Part shown: positions 33,628 through 41,816 of the stretch, one piece after another
How the letters are laid out: each line of letters opens with the position of its first letter
Numbering within the stretch: position 1 is the first letter of the stretch
Assembly (NCBI GenBank): GCA_910585465.1
Contig: CAJUEW010000019.1
Span: 1-64,000, forward strand
Length of the DNA: 64,000 nt
Reading direction: 5' to 3'
Source: an uncultured Lachnospiraceae bacterium
GTDB lineage: Bacteria; Bacillota; Clostridia; Lachnospirales; Lachnospiraceae
Translations under genes and position numbers: made by a program
Notes under the pieces: model-generated
Databases searched by the model: none
The model's input: only the letters and a program-made list of their open reading frames with translations
Told to the model about the DNA's origin: nothing

Positions 33628-34749
33628 ATGAAAGAAATAAACGGCAGCTGTACATCTGCAAAAATTCTCACAGATTCCATAGACTCCTATGCACTGGCGC
33701 AGGTTCAGATGATCTGCGACCAGGAAAGCGCCCGGGGCAGCCGCATCCGTATCATGCCCGACGTTCATCCGGGAAAGGTCGGTCCTGTCGGCCTTACTAT
33801 GACCTTTGATAAACGGGTGCTTCCTGCTCTGGTCGGTATTGATATCGGCTGCGGCATGACCTGTGCTGTTTTAAATACCAGAAAAATAGAATACCAGAGG
33901 CTGGATACAGTGATCCGGGAACAGATTCCATGCGGTATGTCCATCCGCCGCACCCCTCACGAACGCGGAGCGAATTTTCCGTATGAGACGCTGGAGTGTG
34001 CGGAGCATATTCAGCTGGAAAAGACCATGTGCAGCATCGGCACCCTGGGAGGCGGCAATCATTTTATCGAGATTGACCGCTCGGGGGACGGCACATTTTA
34101 TCTGGTGATCCATTCCGGAAGCCGCAGACTTGGAAAAGAGATGGCGGAGCACTACCTGCGCCTGGGACAGAAGGAACTAAAAGCCAGAGGACTGTCCGTC
34201 CCCTGTCCCCTTACCTGGCTGGACGGAGAGCTTATGGAAGATTACCTTCACGACCTTGCCGTTGTGCAGAATTTTGCAGAGCAGAATCGAACAGCAATTC
34301 TGGAGGTCTTATGCAAGTATATGAAATGGAAGCCTGATGACATATTCTCCTGTACTCATAATTATGTATCCCGGGAAAAAGAAGGATTTATACTCCGCAA
34401 GGGAGCCGTATCCGCCCGAAAGGGGGAACGTATCCTGATTCCCGTCAATATGAGGGACGGCATACTGCTGGCCGCAGGCCGGGGCAATCCGGACTGGAAC
34501 TATTCCGCTCCCCACGGCTCCGGGCGTCTGTTGAAACGGGAGGACGTGGCAAAGCATTATACTGTCTCCCAGTTCAAATCAGAAATGAAGGGAATCCACT
34601 GCGCCTGCATCGGAAAAGACACTCTGGACGAAGCTCCCTTTGCCTATCGGAATATAAACGATATTATGGAAAAAATTGCGGAAACCGCAGATATTCTGGA
34701 CATTTTAAAGCCTGTGTACAACTATAAGGCCGGCAGCAGGCAGAAATAA
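33628..34749 (+). CDS. rtcB: RtcB-family RNA ligase
   Basis: GTP- and Mn-dependent ligase that joins 2',3'-cyclic phosphate or 3'-phosphate RNA ends to 5'-OH ends, used in RNA repair. At 373 residues it is shorter than E. coli RtcB (about 408). Motifs: MPDVHPGK near 43, VGIDIGCGM at 69-77 (metal-binding Asp and Cys), GGGNHFIE near 142, HSGSRRLG near 161, CTHNYVSRE near 240, LRKGA and APHGSGR near 290, where His is the likely guanylylation site. No RtcA, RtcR or toxin gene lies beside it. It shares a promoter with the 27-codon ORF; a three-codon ORF (33601-33612) sits just ahead of its AAAGGA ribosome site. Confidence 0.93.
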   Translation: MKEINGSCTSAKILTDSIDSYALAQVQMICDQESARGSRIRIMPDVHPGKVGPVGLTMTFDKRVLPALVGIDIGCGMTCAVLNTRKIEYQRLDTVIREQIPCGMSIRRTPHERGANFPYETLECAEHIQLEKTMCSIGTLGGGNHFIEIDRSGDGTFYLVIHSGSRRLGKEMAEHYLRLGQKELKARGLSVPCPLTWLDGELMEDYLHDLAVVQNFAEQNRTAILEVLCKYMKWKPDDIFSCTHNYVSREKEGFILRKGAVSARKGERILIPVNMRDGILLAAGRGNPDWNYSAPHGSGRLLKREDVAKHYTVSQFKSEMKGIHCACIGKDTLDEAPFAYRNINDIMEKIAETADILDILKPVYNYKAGSRQK

Positions 34750-34773
34750 AAAGGCTGTTATTTTATATTTCCG

Positions 34774-34805
34774 GTCTCCGGAGGCAGAAATCCTGCCCCG
34801 GAGAC
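34774..34805. terminator. Terminator between convergent rtcB and the alcohol dehydrogenase gene
   Basis: GTCTCCGG-A-GGCAG pairs with CTGCC-C-CGGAGAC around a short loop. AT-rich tracts flank both sides (TAAAATCAAATTTTTT on the plus strand), so it can serve both genes. Confidence 0.75.
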
Positions 34806-34819
34806 TAAAATCAAATTTT

Positions 34820-36004
34820 TTATTTCGCCATCTCAAAAATTTTTACAATATCCTCTTTATGGAGCGTCTTGAAAAATCCAATCTGCCCTCCTCCTGCGGC
34901 AACACATTTATCCGCCATTTCTTCAATCTGCGCGTCTGAGGGCATAACTCCCAGTTCATGAAGACTGACAGGCATTCCGATCCTGCGGCACCAGTTTTCC
35001 CAGGCTTCAATACCCTTTTGAGCCGTATATTCCGCATCGCAGAAGCGCTGTTCCACATGGAACACTCTCACTCCGAACTGAGCAAACCTTTCAGGATTTG
35101 TACTGCACACATATCTGGCCCAGCTTCCCCAGATCGCGCAGAGTCCGGCGCCGTGGGCCACATCAAACATACCGCCCAGCTCATGTTCCATTTTATGGGA
35201 AGCAAAGTCAGAAACCCGTCCGGTTCCGGTAAGCCCGTTATGAGAAAGACTTCCCGCCCACATCAGAGTGGCGCGGGCCTCATAATTATCCGGCTCCTTT
35301 ACCGCGGTCAGGGCAGCCTCCCGGACAGCTACCAGAAGTCCCTCCGCCATACGGTCAATCAAATCTGTATCTGTTGCGGAAGGGGTAAAATAACGTTCCA
35401 TAGAATGCATCATAATGTCGGCTGCGCCGCTTGCGGTCTGATAGGCCGGAAGCGTATAGGTCAGCTCCGGATTCATAATTGCAAATTTAGGGCGGGCACA
35501 GTCATGATTATAAGAGCGCTTCAGCATACCGTCCTCAATGGTAATGACCATGGAATTGGACGTTTCAGAGCCTGCTGCCGCAATCGTCGGAATGCATCCG
35601 ACAGGAGCAATTTTATCAGTGGCGGTCTTTCCCAGAAGAAGCTCCTCCAGTTCAAAATCGTTTACCAGACCATATCCGATTCCTTTCGCCGAATCAATGA
35701 CACTTCCTCCCCCAACCGGAAGCAGAAAATCAACGCCTTCCTCCTTACAAAGACGAATTCCTTCTTTTACAAGCTTCAGCCTGGGATTAGGAACCACACC
35801 CTTCAGATCAATATATTCCAGGCCTGCATCCGTAAGACCCTGGTGAATCCGATCCAAAATGCCGCTTTTCTGAAGATGATTTCCGGCCCCAAAATGAACC
35901 AGCACCTTATGTCCGCCCAAAGCTTTAATCTCTTTTCCGGCTTCCATTTCTCTGCCTCTTCCAAAGATCACCTTTGTAGGATTATAAAACTCAAAATTAA
36001 TCAT
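34820..36004 (-). CDS. Iron-containing alcohol dehydrogenase (butanol dehydrogenase/YqhD-like)
   Basis: NAD(P)H-dependent reduction of an aldehyde to an alcohol, 394 residues. Seen: FYNPTKVIFGRG at the start, PVGGGSVIDSAKGIGYG near 97 (dinucleotide site), AAAGSETSNSMVI, and the metal-binding region ADIMMHSMERYF with HKMEHELGGMFDVAHGAGL, which carry the Asp and His ligands. These place it with the BDH/YqhD branch. It is transcribed away from the PRD regulator gene, with a 355-base shared intergenic region, so it may act in the same pathway (for example on the aldehyde released by the aldolase). This link is inference from position only. Confidence 0.9.
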   Translation of the reverse strand: MINFEFYNPTKVIFGRGREMEAGKEIKALGGHKVLVHFGAGNHLQKSGILDRIHQGLTDAGLEYIDLKGVVPNPRLKLVKEGIRLCKEEGVDFLLPVGGGSVIDSAKGIGYGLVNDFELEELLLGKTATDKIAPVGCIPTIAAAGSETSNSMVITIEDGMLKRSYNHDCARPKFAIMNPELTYTLPAYQTASGAADIMMHSMERYFTPSATDTDLIDRMAEGLLVAVREAALTAVKEPDNYEARATLMWAGSLSHNGLTGTGRVSDFASHKMEHELGGMFDVAHGAGLCAIWGSWARYVCSTNPERFAQFGVRVFHVEQRFCDAEYTAQKGIEAWENWCRRIGMPVSLHELGVMPSDAQIEEMADKCVAAGGGQIGFFKTLHKEDIVKIFEMAK

Positions 36005-36359
36005 CTCAAACTTCTCCTTTTTATGCCTTTGTTTGTTTTTATGCTTTCCATTATAAAATACAGCTTCTTAAATGAATAATTGTTTCATTACACCAGCTTA
36101 GTGCAAACCAGTTTCTTTTCCTTCGGCCTTTCCCTTCGGACAATCACTAATCATGCTTTAAACAAATCATACCACAGTAATTATGGATAAATAATAGTAA
36201 AAATGCACAGAACATGATAGGATGTCGCTAATTAAAAAGGCGACTTTACTAATTTTTTCACTAATACCGGACACTAAAGTGAAATTTATTGATTTGTAAA
36301 ACAGATTCCTGTAAGGATATAATAAGCCCAAGCAATGGGGGAAAAGGCGGTCGGTACAG
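36005..36359. promoter_or_regulatory. Divergent intergenic region with promoters for the dehydrogenase and the PTS/acyl-CoA operon
   Basis: Plus strand: TTGTAA (36294-36299), 18 bases, perfect TATAAT (36318-36323), then a leader of about 30 bases to the regulator ATG. Just upstream is an inverted repeat, TTTCACT (36256-36262) and AGTGAAA (36278-36284), placed as an activator site would be. Minus strand: a perfect TATAAT (36050-36055) with a weak TATTCA 17 bases upstream, and AAGGAG before the dehydrogenase gene. No coding frame or known riboswitch was recognised in the remainder. Confidence 0.6.
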
Positions 36360-38303
36360 ATGACACGAGAGAGACAAATTTTAAACTTGCTCTTTAAAAA
36401 TGACCAGAAGTTCACCACAAATCAAATTGCAGCGCAGTTAAATGTAAGCACCAGAACAGTCAAGACAGACATTAAAAGACTGAATGAAGAGCTGGAAAAG
36501 CACTCCTGCAGTATACAGACAAAACAGGGTGTCGGTCTCTGGCTGGACTATGATGAAGAGGGAGAACGGTTCATACGATCCATTTTGTATGAGGATCAGG
36601 AGTCCTCTCTGATTATAGCTCCGGAAGTAAGAAGATATTATTTGGCAACCGAATTGCTTCTTCAAAATGGATACACCTCCATGGAAGCTCTGGCCAATCA
36701 GTTCTATGTAAGCAAAGGCACTGTGGTAAATGATTTTAACGAGCTGGAATCATTCTGGGAAAAATTCGGACTTACCTTTATCAAAAAGGTAAAATATGGA
36801 ATTTGTGTGGAAGGATCTGAAATGCAGATTCGCCTTGCCCTTACACATTGTCTCAAAAAAGCCGGAGTCAAAAATGAGAGAATATCCAGGCAGAGAATCC
36901 AGCCGCTCTTAAAAAAGACCGATTTGAACAGAATAAAAGAAATTATTCAGCGGACTGAGGAACGCTTTCAATATGTGCTGACGGATATATCCTTTGACGA
37001 ATTTATGATTCAATTATCTGTTATGGGAGAACGTCTGACCAGAGGGTACACAATGGAAGCCGGCGATGAATTTTCCGGGAAAGACAGGGAACGCAGGACA
37101 GACTTTGTACTCAGCTATCTTCTGGAGCAGATGGAAGAACTGATGAATATGGAGTTTCCAAAGGAGGAAGCAGATTATGTAAAAACCTGCATGATGGGAC
37201 TGCGCTACCATGTCCCCATGCTCCGGGACAAAAGCAGGGAGCAGCTCCATAAGCGTTCTCCTGAGATGTTTGACTATATGATGGAAATTATCCGAATCGT
37301 TGACAGGCAGTACGGTCTTGACCTGGAGGCAGATGAAGAGCTGATCTGTGCCCTGTTTACCCATCTGGAATGCATGGTTTACCGAATCCGCAGTAAGATG
37401 TACCTTTCCAACCCCATACTGGATTCCGTTAAACGGGAAATGTTTTATGAATATGAGATTGCTTCGGATTTTGTATCCAAATTTGAACGCAGGTTTAAGA
37501 TTAAGGCGACAGAAAATGAAATAGGATATGTTGCTTTCCATATCGGAACTGCCATCGAGAGAATCCGGCAGAGAAAAAAAGAAAACTTACAGGTGGCAAT
37601 CGTCTGTATGACAGGAATCGGAACCTCACAGTTCATTTCCACGAAATTGAAACGTTTATTTCCGGAGCTGGAGATCACAGGAATTATATCCGGAAACCAG
37701 GCGGAGCTTTTGGAACCGGACACACAGGATTTTGTAATCTCAACAATTCCGATTACCCTTGAGGGCATCCGGATCGTCCATGTTTCTCCGGTTCTGAGTG
37801 AAGCAGACGTACAGAAAATACAAAAGTATCTCATAAAACATAAGAACCTGGAGGAAGGCACAAAAACATCCTACTTTTATCTTCAGAGATATATCCATGA
37901 AGAGATTTCTATTTTGAACTGCGACCTGAAATCAATGGAAGAGATTATTCAGCTTTTAGGAAACCGCATGAACCGGGAGGGCTATGTGGATGAAGGCTTT
38001 GTGGAGTCTGTGCTGGACAGGGAAAGACTTTCCGGAACTGCCATAGGAAGCCTGGTGGCAATCCCTCATGCATTTACAGGCCACATTCTGAAACAGGGAA
38101 TTGGTCTTATGACACTGCAAAAGCCTGTCTTATGGGGGGATAAAAAAGTACAGCTCATATTTATGCTGTCTCTGGAGGCGAAGGAGGATACCAATTTTCA
38201 GGGAATTTTTAATGAACTTCTGGAAATCACCAAAAATATGAAAACAATTGAGCAGATTATTAAAACCAAAAAATTCCGGGAATTGACTTTTATAAAGAAA
38301 TAA
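36360..38303 (+). CDS. PRD- and PTS-domain transcriptional regulator (MtlR/BglG family activator)
   Basis: Controls the PTS operon in response to phosphorylation. The 647 residues contain an N-terminal helix-turn-helix (FTTNQIAAQLNVSTRTVKTD, about 18-38), a second Mga-like winged helix (about 85-130), two PRD domains (about 185-290 and 300-400, with conserved His such as LRYHVPML and FTHLECM), an EIIB-like domain starting near 412 with VCMTGIGTSQF (phospho-Cys), and an EIIA-like domain near 510-647 with AIPHAF (phospho-His). DNA-binding activator, not an RNA antiterminator, because the N-terminus is helix-turn-helix. It is the first gene of the operon, 23 bases before EIIA, so it probably activates its own operon. 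Confidence 0.93.
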   Translation: MTRERQILNLLFKNDQKFTTNQIAAQLNVSTRTVKTDIKRLNEELEKHSCSIQTKQGVGLWLDYDEEGERFIRSILYEDQESSLIIAPEVRRYYLATELLLQNGYTSMEALANQFYVSKGTVVNDFNELESFWEKFGLTFIKKVKYGICVEGSEMQIRLALTHCLKKAGVKNERISRQRIQPLLKKTDLNRIKEIIQRTEERFQYVLTDISFDEFMIQLSVMGERLTRGYTMEAGDEFSGKDRERRTDFVLSYLLEQMEELMNMEFPKEEADYVKTCMMGLRYHVPMLRDKSREQLHKRSPEMFDYMMEIIRIVDRQYGLDLEADEELICALFTHLECMVYRIRSKMYLSNPILDSVKREMFYEYEIASDFVSKFERRFKIKATENEIGYVAFHIGTAIERIRQRKKENLQVAIVCMTGIGTSQFISTKLKRLFPELEITGIISGNQAELLEPDTQDFVISTIPITLEGIRIVHVSPVLSEADVQKIQKYLIKHKNLEEGTKTSYFYLQRYIHEEISILNCDLKSMEEIIQLLGNRMNREGYVDEGFVESVLDRERLSGTAIGSLVAIPHAFTGHILKQGIGLMTLQKPVLWGDKKVQLIFMLSLEAKEDTNFQGIFNELLEITKNMKTIEQIIKTKKFRELTFIKK

Positions 38304-38326
38304 TTGTAACAAAAGGAGAGGAAAAA

Positions 38327-38788
38327 ATGAATATTGCAGAAATGGTTGATAAAAGGCTGATAAGCTTTGACCTGGATGCCGGGAACAAGGAGGAGGTGTT
38401 TAAAAGCCTTGCAAAAATGATGTATGAAGCAGGTAAGGTGACCAGTGAAGAGGAGTATATGAAGGGACTGTACGAAAGGGAACGCGAAGGCTGTACAGGA
38501 ATGGGAAACGGGATTGCCATGCCCCACTGTAAATCAGACTGTGTAAAAGCCGCGGCCTTCACCCTGGTAAAGCTGAAACATCCGATAGAATGGGAATCCT
38601 ATGACGACCAGCCGGTAGACTACATTATCATGCTGGCGGCGCCCAATACATCCGATAACATTCATCTGAAAATGCTCTCGGCGCTGGCCGTAAACCTGAT
38701 GGATGACGATTTCCGGAACGGACTGAAAGATGCAACTGACTTTGGTCAGATCATTCATATATTTAAAAACAAAAAGGAGGAAGAGTAA
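38327..38788 (+). CDS. PTS fructose-family EIIA component
   Basis: Accepts phosphate from HPr and passes it to EIIB during sugar uptake. The 153-residue protein is a single mannitol/fructose-type EIIA domain with the phosphorylated histidine at residue 67 in NGIAMPHCKS, and the family segments EEEYMKGLYERE and DNIHLKMLSALA. It follows the regulator by 23 bases and ends two bases before EIIB. A free-standing EIIA, EIIB and EIIC set of this type often serves unusual ketoses or polyols rather than fructose itself; the substrate is not evident. Confidence 0.93.
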   Translation: MNIAEMVDKRLISFDLDAGNKEEVFKSLAKMMYEAGKVTSEEEYMKGLYEREREGCTGMGNGIAMPHCKSDCVKAAAFTLVKLKHPIEWESYDDQPVDYIIMLAAPNTSDNIHLKMLSALAVNLMDDDFRNGLKDATDFGQIIHIFKNKKEEE

Positions 38789-38790
38789 AC

Positions 38791-39099
38791 ATGTATCTTG
38801 TAGCAGTATGTAGTTGTCCGGTTGGAATTGCCCATACTTATATGGCTGCGGCAAACCTGAAAAAAGCGGCAAAGAAAAAAGGCATTGAGATTAAAGTGGA
38901 AACACAGGGGGCCCAGGGGGTGGAGGATGAGATTACCCAGGAAGACCTGAAAAGAGCGGACGGAGCGATTATTGCCAGCGATGTGAAGATAAAGGGAATG
39001 AACCGTTTCGACGATGTTCCTACCATGAGCTTTAAAGTGAACGAACCTATCAAAAATGCAGAGGCAGTAATCGACGAATTAGTGGAGGCGTTAGGATAA
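38791..39099 (+). CDS. PTS fructose-family EIIB component
   Basis: Carries phosphate to the incoming sugar at EIIC. The 102 residues form one fructose-type EIIB domain with the phosphocysteine Cys9 in VCSCPVGIAHTYMAA, then VETQGAQGVEDEIT, ADGAIIASDVKIKGMNRF. Cys7 is an additional cysteine next to the active one. It begins two bases after the EIIA stop and ends one base before EIIC, a tightly coupled set. Confidence 0.95.
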   Translation: MYLVAVCSCPVGIAHTYMAAANLKKAAKKKGIEIKVETQGAQGVEDEITQEDLKRADGAIIASDVKIKGMNRFDDVPTMSFKVNEPIKNAEAVIDELVEALG

Positions 39100-39100
39100 A

Positions 39101-40180
39101 ATGGCTGAAATACAGAGAAAAAACAAAAAAAGTACCGGAACAATTATTAAAGACGCGGTTATGACAGGAATCTCTTACATGATTCCGGTAATTGTGGGCG
39201 GCGGTGTAATCACTGCCTTGGCAAAGCTGATGGGCGGATACAATATCGGCGCGGATGCGGCCAATATGGAGAATCTGGCGCAGGTTATCTACACCATCGG
39301 AAACAATCTGTTTGGTTTTGCGGTTCCCTGTCTGGCAGCATTTATTGCATATGCCATTGCCGACAAGCCGGGTATCGCCCCGGGCTATGCAATGGGAGTG
39401 CTTGCCGGAACGATGAAGACAGGCTTTGTAGGCGGACTTGTAGGGGCGCTGCTTGTAGGCTATCTTGTACTGCAGATGAAAAAAATTCGTGTACCCAAAG
39501 CGCTTCAGGGTATTATGCCGATTATGTTTATCCCGGTTCTGACCACTCTTGTAGGCGGACTTTTAATGTGGTATATCATCGGCGTGCCCATTGCGTGGCT
39601 GATGAACATTGTAACCAGCTGGCTGACTGCGCTGAACAGCGGCTCCAGATTTGTTCTCGGCGCAGTTATCGGCGCAATGATCGCATTCGACAACGGAGGT
39701 CCCGTAAATAAGACAGCAGCGTTGTTTGTCAACGGCCTGAACGCGGACGGATTCTTTATTCCTACATCTGCAAAAATGTGTTCAGGAATGACTTCTCCGC
39801 TCGGAATTGCAATCGCCACTTTCCTTGGCGGCAAGAAAAAGTTTACAGACAATGAAAGAGAACAGGCCAAGTCCCTTTTAATCCTCTCCTGCTGCTATGT
39901 ACAGGAAGGCGTTATTCCGTTCCAGTTAAAGGATCCGATCCGGCTGACCACCTGCATCTGTATCGGCGGAGCTATCACAGGAGGACTGTGTATGACCCTG
40001 GGCCTGGAATCCCCGGCTGTCCATGGAGGACTGTTTTCCGTAGCCATGACCTCCAATCCTCTTTTATTTATCGGACTTTGGATTCTTGGCGGATGTATTA
40101 CCGGCGTACTGTACGCAATCGTTAAAAAGCCGCTTCCGGAGGGCTATGTGGACGACGACATGGATAACCCGCTGATCTAA
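39101..40180 (+). CDS. PTS fructose-family EIIC permease
   Basis: Membrane channel that moves and phosphorylates the sugar. The 359 residues have about nine hydrophobic helices, with the fructose-type signatures GISYMIPVIVGGGVI near 22, GIAPGYAMGVLAG near 100, FDNGGPVNKTAA near 205 and PSAK-like IPTSAKMCSGM. Domains IIA and IIB, often fused in fructose PTS proteins, are separate genes here. It overlaps closely with EIIB and precedes the aldolase by 16 bases. The phosphate is presumably placed on C1 of a ketose-like substrate; which one is unknown. Confidence 0.93.
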   Translation: MAEIQRKNKKSTGTIIKDAVMTGISYMIPVIVGGGVITALAKLMGGYNIGADAANMENLAQVIYTIGNNLFGFAVPCLAAFIAYAIADKPGIAPGYAMGVLAGTMKTGFVGGLVGALLVGYLVLQMKKIRVPKALQGIMPIMFIPVLTTLVGGLLMWYIIGVPIAWLMNIVTSWLTALNSGSRFVLGAVIGAMIAFDNGGPVNKTAALFVNGLNADGFFIPTSAKMCSGMTSPLGIAIATFLGGKKKFTDNEREQAKSLLILSCCYVQEGVIPFQLKDPIRLTTCICIGGAITGGLCMTLGLESPAVHGGLFSVAMTSNPLLFIGLWILGGCITGVLYAIVKKPLPEGYVDDDMDNPLI

Positions 40181-40196
40181 CTAAGGAGGACTCAAA

Positions 40197-41081
40197 ATGT
40201 ATGTTTCTATGAAAGAAATGCTCCTTCACGCGCACCGGAATCATTATGCGGTGATGGCAATTAACTGTGTTAATATGGAGCAGACAAAGGCAATTATCCA
40301 GGCCGCTGCCGAGGAGCATTCCCCAGTCATTATCAATATTTCACCAAGACAGATGAAGGCCCACGGACATGGAGATATTATGGCTCCCATGATTCGGAAT
40401 ATGGCACAGAAGGTTCCTGTACCAGTTGCGTTTAATCTGGATCACGGAGCATCCTATGAGGATATTGCCATGGCAATCAACTATGGCTTCTCCAGCGTTA
40501 TGATTGATTCCTCCAGCTTTGCCTTTGAGGAAAACGTAAGAAGGACACAGCTCATCGCAAGCCTTGCCCATGGAATGGGACTTTCCTGCGAGGCGGAGCT
40601 TGGACATGTGGGACAGGCTGCCCAGGCAGATAATGACAAGGCAGACTTATATACAAATGTGGAACAGGCAAGGGAATTTGTAGACAGAACCGGCTGCGAC
40701 TGTCTGGCAGTAGCCATCGGAACTGCCCATGGAAGCTATCCCGAAGGGTTTGTTCCAAAACTGGATTTTGAACGTCTAAAGGAGCTGAAGGCAAGGCTTG
40801 ATATGCCGCTGGTACTCCATGGAGGGAGCGGTGCCGGAGAGGAAAATATTAAAAAGGTTGTGGCATACGGCATTAACAAGATCAATGTATGCACGGATCT
40901 GATGAAGCATGCCACAAAGGCCACCGCAAAAGCGCTGGAAGAAAATCCCGAAATTGATTACATGGATCTTTGCATAGAGGCCCAGAATGCCATGAAAGAC
41001 TATATTAAAGCGTATATGAGAATTATCGGTTCCAGCGGACGTTATCTGTTTGACAAGGATCACGGACCGGAACTGGATTAA
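40197..41081 (+). CDS. Class II (zinc-dependent) ketose-bisphosphate/phosphate aldolase
   Basis: Aldol cleavage of a phosphorylated ketose to dihydroxyacetone phosphate and an aldehyde. The 294 residues follow the FbaA/GatY/KbaY pattern: AINCVNMEQ at the start, FNLDHGAS near 82 (catalytic Asp, zinc His), SCEAELGHVGQ, AIGTAHGSYP, LHGGSGAG (zinc and phosphate site) and INKINVCTDL (phosphate loop). It resembles the tagatose/fructose branch. No sugar kinase accompanies it, so the PTS product itself (a 1-phosphate) may be the substrate, or a kinase encoded elsewhere makes a bisphosphate. It lies 16 bases after EIIC and 16 bases before the NERD-like gene. Confidence 0.93.
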   Translation: MYVSMKEMLLHAHRNHYAVMAINCVNMEQTKAIIQAAAEEHSPVIINISPRQMKAHGHGDIMAPMIRNMAQKVPVPVAFNLDHGASYEDIAMAINYGFSSVMIDSSSFAFEENVRRTQLIASLAHGMGLSCEAELGHVGQAAQADNDKADLYTNVEQAREFVDRTGCDCLAVAIGTAHGSYPEGFVPKLDFERLKELKARLDMPLVLHGGSGAGEENIKKVVAYGINKINVCTDLMKHATKATAKALEENPEIDYMDLCIEAQNAMKDYIKAYMRIIGSSGRYLFDKDHGPELD

Positions 41082-41097
41082 TTGACAGGAGGATGCA

Positions 41098-41787
41098 ATG
41101 TCTGTTTGGAGTGATGTGATTGCCGGCTTTGCGCTGATAGCAGGTACATACTGGCTGATAAAAACCGTCCATGACTGGCTCCGGTTCCGAAGAAGCGTGC
41201 AAAAAGAAATCTATTCCGGTTTTTTTGAATATGCATTTCGCCGCAAAAATTTAATGCGCCTGTCTGAAAGCTTTTATTTTAAAAACAGTTTTGGCAAGCA
41301 CCGGATATTCTATCAGCTTGCGCAGGCTGAAAATCAAAAAGCTCCTCAGGCATATGTGCTGATTTTGCTTACCAGCGGGCTGTATATTTTAAATATTAAA
41401 AATCAGGGAGGAAAAATCACTGCCAGAAAGACAGGAGATTTTAAGCAGCATTACACAGAGAAGCATGGAGGAAAGGAATTACAGACAGAGCATCTTTACC
41501 TGTTGAAAAATCCTCTGGAAGAAAGCCGGTTCTTTGAGGAACGAATCCGGAAACGGCTGAAAAATTTCAGGATTCCCTATCAGTCTATTGTAGTATTCCC
41601 GGATCACTGCCAGCTGTCCTGGGACGGAGAAGCAGAAAAGGAGATTCCTGTCATCAAACGGGGGCAGCTTTTCGGACTGCTGGAAGCAGATTTTACGGAA
41701 GCTTTGGACAGTCTTACCGAGAGCCAGATAGACGAAATCTTTCATATATTGGCAGACGAATCCATTGCTTTGGAAAAAAACGGCTGA
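41098..41787 (+). CDS. Membrane-anchored NERD-like protein of unknown role
   Basis: A 229-residue protein with one N-terminal hydrophobic helix (about 7-25), then a soluble region. The stretch LTSGLYILNIKNQGGKI near 93, followed by LKNPLEESRFFEERIRKRL and IVVFPDHCQLSW, resembles the nuclease-related NERD domain (ile-x-x-Lys core, NP-x-x-Q/E segment and a later VVF strand). The catalytic-like Lys of the core is present, the usual Trp/Glu residues are less clear, so the call is tentative. AGGAGG lies five bases upstream. It is unexpectedly placed between an aldolase gene and an acyl-CoA synthetase gene in a metabolic operon, and no function can be asserted. Confidence 0.5.
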   Translation: MSVWSDVIAGFALIAGTYWLIKTVHDWLRFRRSVQKEIYSGFFEYAFRRKNLMRLSESFYFKNSFGKHRIFYQLAQAENQKAPQAYVLILLTSGLYILNIKNQGGKITARKTGDFKQHYTEKHGGKELQTEHLYLLKNPLEESRFFEERIRKRLKNFRIPYQSIVVFPDHCQLSWDGEAEKEIPVIKRGQLFGLLEADFTEALDSLTESQIDEIFHILADESIALEKNG

Positions 41788-41816
41788 GCACAGAATACTG
41801 GAAAGAAGGTTATATC

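Noticed and set aside
34958..36079. Plus-strand frame of over 370 codons opposite the iron alcohol dehydrogenase gene
   Set aside because: The minus-strand gene has all catalytic motifs; the opposite frame shows no recognisable domain and no start signals.
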